Positions 13,957 to 17,757 of a stretch of DNA of 17,757 nt are shown here, piece after piece. Each line of letters opens with the position of its first letter. Positions within the stretch are counted from its first letter, which is position 1. Made by a program: the position numbers and the translations under genes. The notes under the pieces were generated by a model. The model saw only the letters and a list, made by a program, of their open reading frames with translations, was not told the origin of the DNA and did not search any database. The DNA lies in NCBI GenBank assembly GCA_947573465.1, contig CANPET010000013.1, positions 1 through 17,757 on the forward strand, written 5' to 3'. Origin of the DNA: an uncultured Eubacterium sp. (GTDB lineage: Bacteria > Bacillota > Clostridia > Lachnospirales > Lachnospiraceae).

Positions 13957-16863
13957 ATGTCAAAGATGAGAGTACATGAATTAGCCAAAGAATTAGAAAT
14001 AAAAAGTGCAGATATCGTAAATGCACTGGAAGAAAAGGGGATGGAAGTAAAGGCACAGAGTTCTATCGATGAAGAGCAGATTGCCTTTGTAAAAAAGAAA
14101 TTCTCTAAAAATAAAACAGAAGAAGTAAAAGAAGAGAAGAAAGACATGAAAGAAGAAAAGGCAGAAGAAAAGAAGGAAGAAAAAGCAAAACCTAGAAAGT
14201 TGATTACAAGTAAAGGTGTTGTCAGAACCGGTGAGAGAAGACATGGTGATGGGGAAAGAAGACGACGCAGACATAGTAGTGATGGGGAACATCGTCGCCG
14301 CTCACGACATTCATCAGAAGAAAAGCCAAGTGTAGAGACGAAGGAAGTAAAACCACTTGTCGCTGAACAGGAAGTAAAATCAGAGCCTGTTGTGGAAGAG
14401 GTAAAAACTCCGGTTAAGGAAGTGGTTCAGGAAGCGCCTAAGACTGTACCAGAGGAAGAGACTGTTAAAGTAGAAAAGCCGGTTCAGACGGAAACTCCTG
14501 TAAAAGCAGAGGAAAGCATAAAAGAGAAAACAGCTGAAAAGCAGCAGGAAGTAAAAACTGTAGAGCAGAAAGTTGAAAAGACAGAAAATGTCAGAACAGA
14601 TAATAGACAGCAGGGTAACAGGGCACAGGGAAGCAGACAACAGGGCAATAGACAGCAGGATAACAGACGTCCAAATAATGACAGAAATAACGGCAGAGAT
14701 AATAGAAATAATAAGGATGGCCGCAATTTTAACAATGGCCGTAATGACAGAAATAATTCCAGAAACGGAAATGACAGAAATAACGACAGAAACAATTCCA
14801 GAAATGGAAATGGCAGAAACAACGACCGAAACAATTTCAGAAATGGAAATGATAGAAATAACGACAGAAATAATTTCAGAAATGGAAATGACAGGAACAA
14901 TTTCAGAAGAAATGACAGAAATGAAACTCCTGCAGAGCCAATTCAGGATAAAAACAGAAAAACGAGAGAAAATAAAATACGTCAGGATAAGCAGGAGCGT
15001 AATAAAAAGAATTACGAAGATGGCGGCAGAAGAGGCAAGAATGGCAAGAGAAATGATTTCTCTAAGCCAATGATGGAAAAACCAAAGAAGAAGGAAGAGA
15101 AAAAGGAAGAGATTAAGATTATTCAGGTTCCTGACTTCATAACTATTGGTGATCTTGCAGAAAAAATGAAAATGACAGCATCTACCCTGATTAAGAAGTT
15201 ATTCTTAGAAGGAAAGATGGTAACTGTGAATACAGAAGTAGACTTCGATAGTGCTGAAGAAATCGCATTAGGATATGAAATCATGTGCGAAAAAGAAGAA
15301 AAGGTAGACATGATTGAGGAACTTCTGAAAGAAGAGGCAGAAGATGAGTCATTAATGGAGAAACGTCCACCGGTAGTATGTGTTATGGGACACGTTGACC
15401 ACGGTAAAACATCTCTTCTTGATGCTATCAGAGAAACAAATGTTATTTCAGGCGAGGCTGGTGGTATTACACAGCATATCGGTGCATCAGTCGTTAAGAT
15501 TAATGACCAGACAATTACATTCCTTGATACACCGGGACATGAGGCATTTACATCCATGCGTATGCGTGGTGCACAGTCAACAGATATTGCTATCTTAGTA
15601 GTTGCCGCAGATGATGGTGTTATGCCACAGACAGTAGAAGCAATTAATCACGCAAAGGCTGCCGGAATTGAAATTATCGTAGCCATTAATAAGATTGATA
15701 AGCCGGGTGCTAACATTGACAGAGTAAAGCAGGGACTTGCTGAGCATGAACTGTTAGCAGCTGACTGGGGTGGAAATGTAGAAATGGTTCCGGTTTCAGC
15801 CCATACAAGAGAAGGTATTGATGACCTTCTTGAAATGGTATTATTACAGGCAGATGTATTAGAATTGAAAGCAAATGCAGACCGTCAGGCGAGAGGTATT
15901 GTTATTGAGGCAAAACTTGATAAGGGTAAAGGACCTGTTGCTACAGTATTAGTACAGAAGGGAACATTAAATGTTGGTGCTCATATTGCTGCCGGTGCAA
16001 ACCATGGTAAAGTAAGAGCGATGACAGATGATAAAGGAAACAGAATCAAGACAGCAGGACCGTCTACTCCAGTTGAGATTTTAGGTCTCAGTGGTGTTCC
16101 AAACGCAGGAGAAGTATTTGTTTCTACAGAGACAGCCAATGAAGCAAAAGACTTTGCAAATACATTCGTTGAAGACAGCAAGGCAAAACTTATGGAATCG
16201 AATAAGTTCAGAATTTCTCTTGACGATTTGAATTCACAGATTGAAGCAGGAGAATTGAAAGAATTAAATGTAATTATTAAGGCTGACGTTCAGGGTTCTG
16301 TAGAGGCTGTAAAACAGAGTCTGTTAAAACTTTCTAATGAGGAAGTAGAAGTAAAAGTAATTCATGGTGGTGTTGGTGCAATTAATGAATCTGATGTTAT
16401 TCTTGCATCTACATCCAATGCAATCATCTTAGGATTTAACGTAAAACCAGATACACAGGCAGAGGCAACAGCGAATAATGAAAATGTTGATTTGAGACTT
16501 TACTCTGTAATCTATAATGCCATTGATGATATTGAGCGTGCAATGAAGGGGATGTTAGAACCAATTTATGAAGAAAAGATAATTGGTCATGCAGAAATTC
16601 GTCAGATTTTCAAAGCTTCCGGTGTTGGAAATATTGCAGGTTCTTACGTATTAGATGGTATGATGCAGAGAGGCTGTTCAGCAAGGGTTTCAAGAGAAGG
16701 AACACAGATTTATGAAGGACCTGTGGCATCTCTTAAGAGATTTAAGGATGATGTTAAGGAAGTTAAGGCAGGATATGAATGTGGTCTTGTATTTGATGGA
16801 TTTAACGGAATTGCTGAGGGTGACCAGGTTGAAGCGTATATTATGGTAGAAGTACCGAGATAA
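13957..16863 (+). CDS. infB: Translation initiation factor IF-2
   Basis: GTPase that places initiator fMet-tRNA on the 30S subunit and promotes subunit joining. First IF2-N domain at residues 1-50, then a disordered linker of about 335 residues, second IF2-N domain (about 388-440), and G domain with G1 GHVDHGKT (478-485), G3 DTPGHEAF and G4 NKID. Beta-barrel domain II, domain III and the C-terminal tRNA-binding domain follow, ending EGDQVEAYIMVEVPR. At 968 residues it is much longer than the about 716-residue Bacillus protein. The excess is the linker: K/E-rich (50-75), Arg/Ser/His-rich (90-120), Val/Glu/Pro-rich (125-205) and Asn/Arg/Gly/Gln-rich (215-325). Start ATG 13957 has CGGAGG six bases upstream. 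Confidence 0.97.
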   Translation: MSKMRVHELAKELEIKSADIVNALEEKGMEVKAQSSIDEEQIAFVKKKFSKNKTEEVKEEKKDMKEEKAEEKKEEKAKPRKLITSKGVVRTGERRHGDGERRRRRHSSDGEHRRRSRHSSEEKPSVETKEVKPLVAEQEVKSEPVVEEVKTPVKEVVQEAPKTVPEEETVKVEKPVQTETPVKAEESIKEKTAEKQQEVKTVEQKVEKTENVRTDNRQQGNRAQGSRQQGNRQQDNRRPNNDRNNGRDNRNNKDGRNFNNGRNDRNNSRNGNDRNNDRNNSRNGNGRNNDRNNFRNGNDRNNDRNNFRNGNDRNNFRRNDRNETPAEPIQDKNRKTRENKIRQDKQERNKKNYEDGGRRGKNGKRNDFSKPMMEKPKKKEEKKEEIKIIQVPDFITIGDLAEKMKMTASTLIKKLFLEGKMVTVNTEVDFDSAEEIALGYEIMCEKEEKVDMIEELLKEEAEDESLMEKRPPVVCVMGHVDHGKTSLLDAIRETNVISGEAGGITQHIGASVVKINDQTITFLDTPGHEAFTSMRMRGAQSTDIAILVVAADDGVMPQTVEAINHAKAAGIEIIVAINKIDKPGANIDRVKQGLAEHELLAADWGGNVEMVPVSAHTREGIDDLLEMVLLQADVLELKANADRQARGIVIEAKLDKGKGPVATVLVQKGTLNVGAHIAAGANHGKVRAMTDDKGNRIKTAGPSTPVEILGLSGVPNAGEVFVSTETANEAKDFANTFVEDSKAKLMESNKFRISLDDLNSQIEAGELKELNVIIKADVQGSVEAVKQSLLKLSNEEVEVKVIHGGVGAINESDVILASTSNAIILGFNVKPDTQAEATANNENVDLRLYSVIYNAIDDIERAMKGMLEPIYEEKIIGHAEIRQIFKASGVGNIAGSYVLDGMMQRGCSARVSREGTQIYEGPVASLKRFKDDVKEVKAGYECGLVFDGFNGIAEGDQVEAYIMVEVPR
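14248..14316 (+). repeat. Tandem duplication coding for an Arg/His/Ser-rich segment in infB
   Basis: Two adjacent copies encode DGERRRRRHSS (14248-14280, residues 98-108) and DGEHRRRSRHSS (14281-14316, residues 109-120). Both begin GATGGGGAA. The first copy mixes AGA and CGA/CGC arginine codons while the second uses CGT/CGC/CGA, so the copies have diverged in DNA while keeping charge and composition. Confidence 0.75.
14746..14901 (+). repeat. 39-base minisatellite in infB: four copies of a 13-residue Asn/Arg repeat
   Basis: Four exact-length copies start at 14746, 14785, 14824 and 14863 and encode DRNNSRNGNDRNN, DRNNSRNGNGRNN, DRNNFRNGNDRNN and DRNNFRNGNDRNN (residues 264-315). The period is 39 bases, so copy-number changes keep the frame. 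Flanking sequence (residues 215-263 and 316-325) has the same composition but no exact period. Confidence 0.92.
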
Positions 16864-16868
16864 AGTTC

Positions 16869-16925
16869 CATTCAATCAAAAACTACGGTGAATACTTGTA
16901 TTCGTAGGTAGGTTTTGATTGAATG
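16869..16925 (+). repeat. Long palindromic stem-loop between infB and rbfA
   Basis: ATTCAATCAAAA (16870-16881) pairs perfectly with TTTTGATTGAAT (16913-16924), extended by a C-G pair at 16869/16925. Further in, CTAC (16883-16886) can pair with GTAG (16904-16907) and GAATAC (16890-16895) with GTATTC (16898-16903). No U tract follows. It starts six bases after the infB stop. A processing site, a 3'-end stabiliser or a small dispersed palindromic element all fit. Confidence 0.7.
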
Positions 16926-16929
16926 AAAA

Positions 16930-16975
16930 TTGGCGAATGCCAAACAGCGAAAAAATCGTAGATTTTTGAGTTGGC
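16930..16975 (+). promoter_or_regulatory. Mutually exclusive hairpins upstream of rbfA
   Basis: TTGGC (16930-16934) pairs with GCCAA (16939-16943). The same GCCAA can instead pair with TTGGC at 16971-16975, enclosing a perfect AAAAATC/GATTTTT hairpin (16951-16957 with 16961-16967). The second form is followed by TTTATC, mildly terminator-like. The arrangement resembles a two-state leader, but the stems are short and function is unproven. Confidence 0.4.
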
Positions 16976-17000
16976 TTTATCTTGAACATAAGGAGTGATA

Positions 17001-17360
17001 ATGAGAAAGAATAGTATTAAAAATACAAGGATCAATGGCGAGGTGCAAAGGGAATTAAGTAATATCATACGTGAGTTGAAAGACCCACGTATTGGTATTA
17101 TGACTACAGTTACTGCTGTAGAAGTTGCACCGGACCTGAAAACCTGCAAAGCATATATCAGTGTGTTAGGAGATGAGCAGGCAAAGGCAGATACGATGGC
17201 AGGATTAAAAAGTGCTGCCGGATTTATCCGCCGTGAGCTTGCAAGAACTGTAAATCTTCGTAATACTCCAGAGATTCGATTTATTATGGATGAGTCAATA
17301 GAGTATGGTATGAAGATGTCAAAATTAATTGATGACTTAAAAAAAGAGGATGAAGAGTAA
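17001..17360 (+). CDS. rbfA: 30S ribosome-binding factor RbfA
   Basis: Small KH-fold protein that binds the immature 30S subunit near the 16S rRNA 5' helix and is needed for late maturation and cold growth. The 119 residues include the family markers RINGEVQRELSNIIRELKDPR, VTAVEVAPDLKTCKAYISVLG, and the C-terminal FIRRELARTVNLRNTPEIRF followed by DESIEYGMKM. ATG 17001 has AGGAG five bases upstream; a GTG two codons earlier overlaps that ribosome site and is less likely. It follows infB after a 137-base structured gap, and the YlxP gene that lies between them in Bacillus is absent. Confidence 0.95.
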   Translation: MRKNSIKNTRINGEVQRELSNIIRELKDPRIGIMTTVTAVEVAPDLKTCKAYISVLGDEQAKADTMAGLKSAAGFIRRELARTVNLRNTPEIRFIMDESIEYGMKMSKLIDDLKKEDEE

Positions 17361-17454
17361 TTTTTTTATTGATGTTATTCTGAATTAAATATGCCAGACA
17401 GGTAAAATGTAGTAAGGCATAGGAAATAAAAAGTTGTGGAGTAAAGTTGCAAAA

Positions 17455-17757
17455 ATGAAGAAGATAGATGAAATTATTGGTGATGCAAAAACAGTGGGAA
17501 TTGCAGGACATATCAGACCAGATGGAGACTGTGTTGGTTCGTGCATGACATTATATAATTATTTGAAAAAAAACAGACCGGATGTTCAGGTGAGGGTTTT
17601 TCTTGAGTTTGTAGATGAAAAGTTTCGACTGATTCAGAATACAGACCAGATTGAAACTGATGGATATGATGGTACAGTTTTCGATTTGTTTATTTCTCTT
17701 GATACTGCGAGTCTGGATAGATTAGGACATAATATGGAGTTTTTTAATTGTGCAAAG
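17455..17757 (+). CDS. nrnA: DHH-family nanoRNase / pAp phosphatase NrnA (3' end cut off by window edge)
   Basis: First 101 residues of a DHH/DHHA1 phosphoesterase, the bifunctional enzyme that degrades very short RNA oligonucleotides and dephosphorylates 3'-phosphoadenosine 5'-phosphate. GIAGHIRPDGDCVGS (residues 15-29) is the DHH motif I with metal-binding His19, Asp23 and Asp25. FISLDTASLDRLG carries the next metal Asp (Asp83). The frame is open to the last base. ATG 17455 is chosen; TGGAG lies about 14 bases upstream, so the ribosome site is loosely spaced. An in-frame TTG at 17434 is an alternative. The position after rbfA is usual in Clostridia. Confidence 0.92.
   Translation, partial: MKKIDEIIGDAKTVGIAGHIRPDGDCVGSCMTLYNYLKKNRPDVQVRVFLEFVDEKFRLIQNTDQIETDGYDGTVFDLFISLDTASLDRLGHNMEFFNCAK

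Noticed and set aside
14746..14901. Regularly spaced repeats as a CRISPR array
   Set aside because: The units are directly tandem with no unique spacers, lie inside a coding frame, and there are no cas genes nearby.
14484..15073. Long open frames on both strands across the infB linker (minus-strand Leu/Phe/Ser-rich, plus-strand Ile/Thr/Glu-rich)
   Set aside because: They are shadows of the low-complexity infB repeat: the repeated AGAAATAA-type codons keep other frames open. They lack ribosome sites, and the main frame has clear IF2 domains on both sides.
17341..17367. Terminator after rbfA, suggested by the T run at 17361-17367
   Set aside because: The T run has no GC-rich stem before it; only A-rich sequence could pair with it. 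Continued transcription into nrnA is more likely.

Overview
The window is an ordinary stretch of core chromosome from an AT-rich Gram-positive bacterium of the class Clostridia, most likely Lachnospiraceae. This rests on gene content and order (frr-uppS-cdsA-dxr-rseP-ispG-polC, then rimP-nusA-rnpM-L7Ae-infB-rbfA-nrnA), the presence of the Firmicutes-type replicase PolC, AGA-rich codon use, purine-rich Shine-Dalgarno sites and several GTG/TTG starts. Apart from one tRNA, every gene is on the + strand. I see no phage, insertion sequence, CRISPR array or defence locus.

Region 1 (1-10382) is one long gene train. It joins ribosome recycling (frr, cut by the left edge), undecaprenyl-diphosphate synthesis (uppS), CDP-diacylglycerol synthesis (cdsA), two steps of the non-mevalonate isoprenoid pathway (dxr and ispG), an intramembrane site-2 protease (rseP) and the replicative polymerase polC. 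Dxr and IspG make the C5 precursors that UppS condenses into the lipid carrier for cell-wall synthesis, so precursor supply, carrier synthesis and membrane phospholipid synthesis sit together. The proS gene often found before polC in Bacillus is absent.

Region 2 (10383-11688) is the one break. It holds a structured stem-loop after polC, a minus-strand tRNA-Glu(CUC) with its own promoter and likely terminator, a plus-strand short-chain dehydrogenase of unknown substrate, and then a very good sigma-A promoter. About 30 bases after that promoter comes a strong intrinsic-terminator hairpin, still ahead of rimP, which looks like a transcription attenuator.

Region 3 (11689-17757) is the translation/transcription-factor operon: ribosome maturation (rimP, rbfA), transcription elongation (nusA), the YlxR/RnpM RNase P modulator, an L7Ae-type RNA-binding protein, initiation factor IF2 (infB), and the start of the DHH-family nanoRNase/pAp phosphatase gene nrnA, cut by the right edge.

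The most unusual features are lineage-specific protein tails and intergenic RNA structure. NusA ends in a Tyr/Asp/Glu decapeptide repeat. IF2 carries a very long disordered linker with an Arg/His/Ser duplication and a 4 x 13-residue Asn/Arg tandem repeat encoded by a 39-base minisatellite. The infB-rbfA gap holds a long palindrome followed by mutually exclusive hairpins. I found no convincing new multi-gene system; the candidates listed are regulatory or low-complexity observations.
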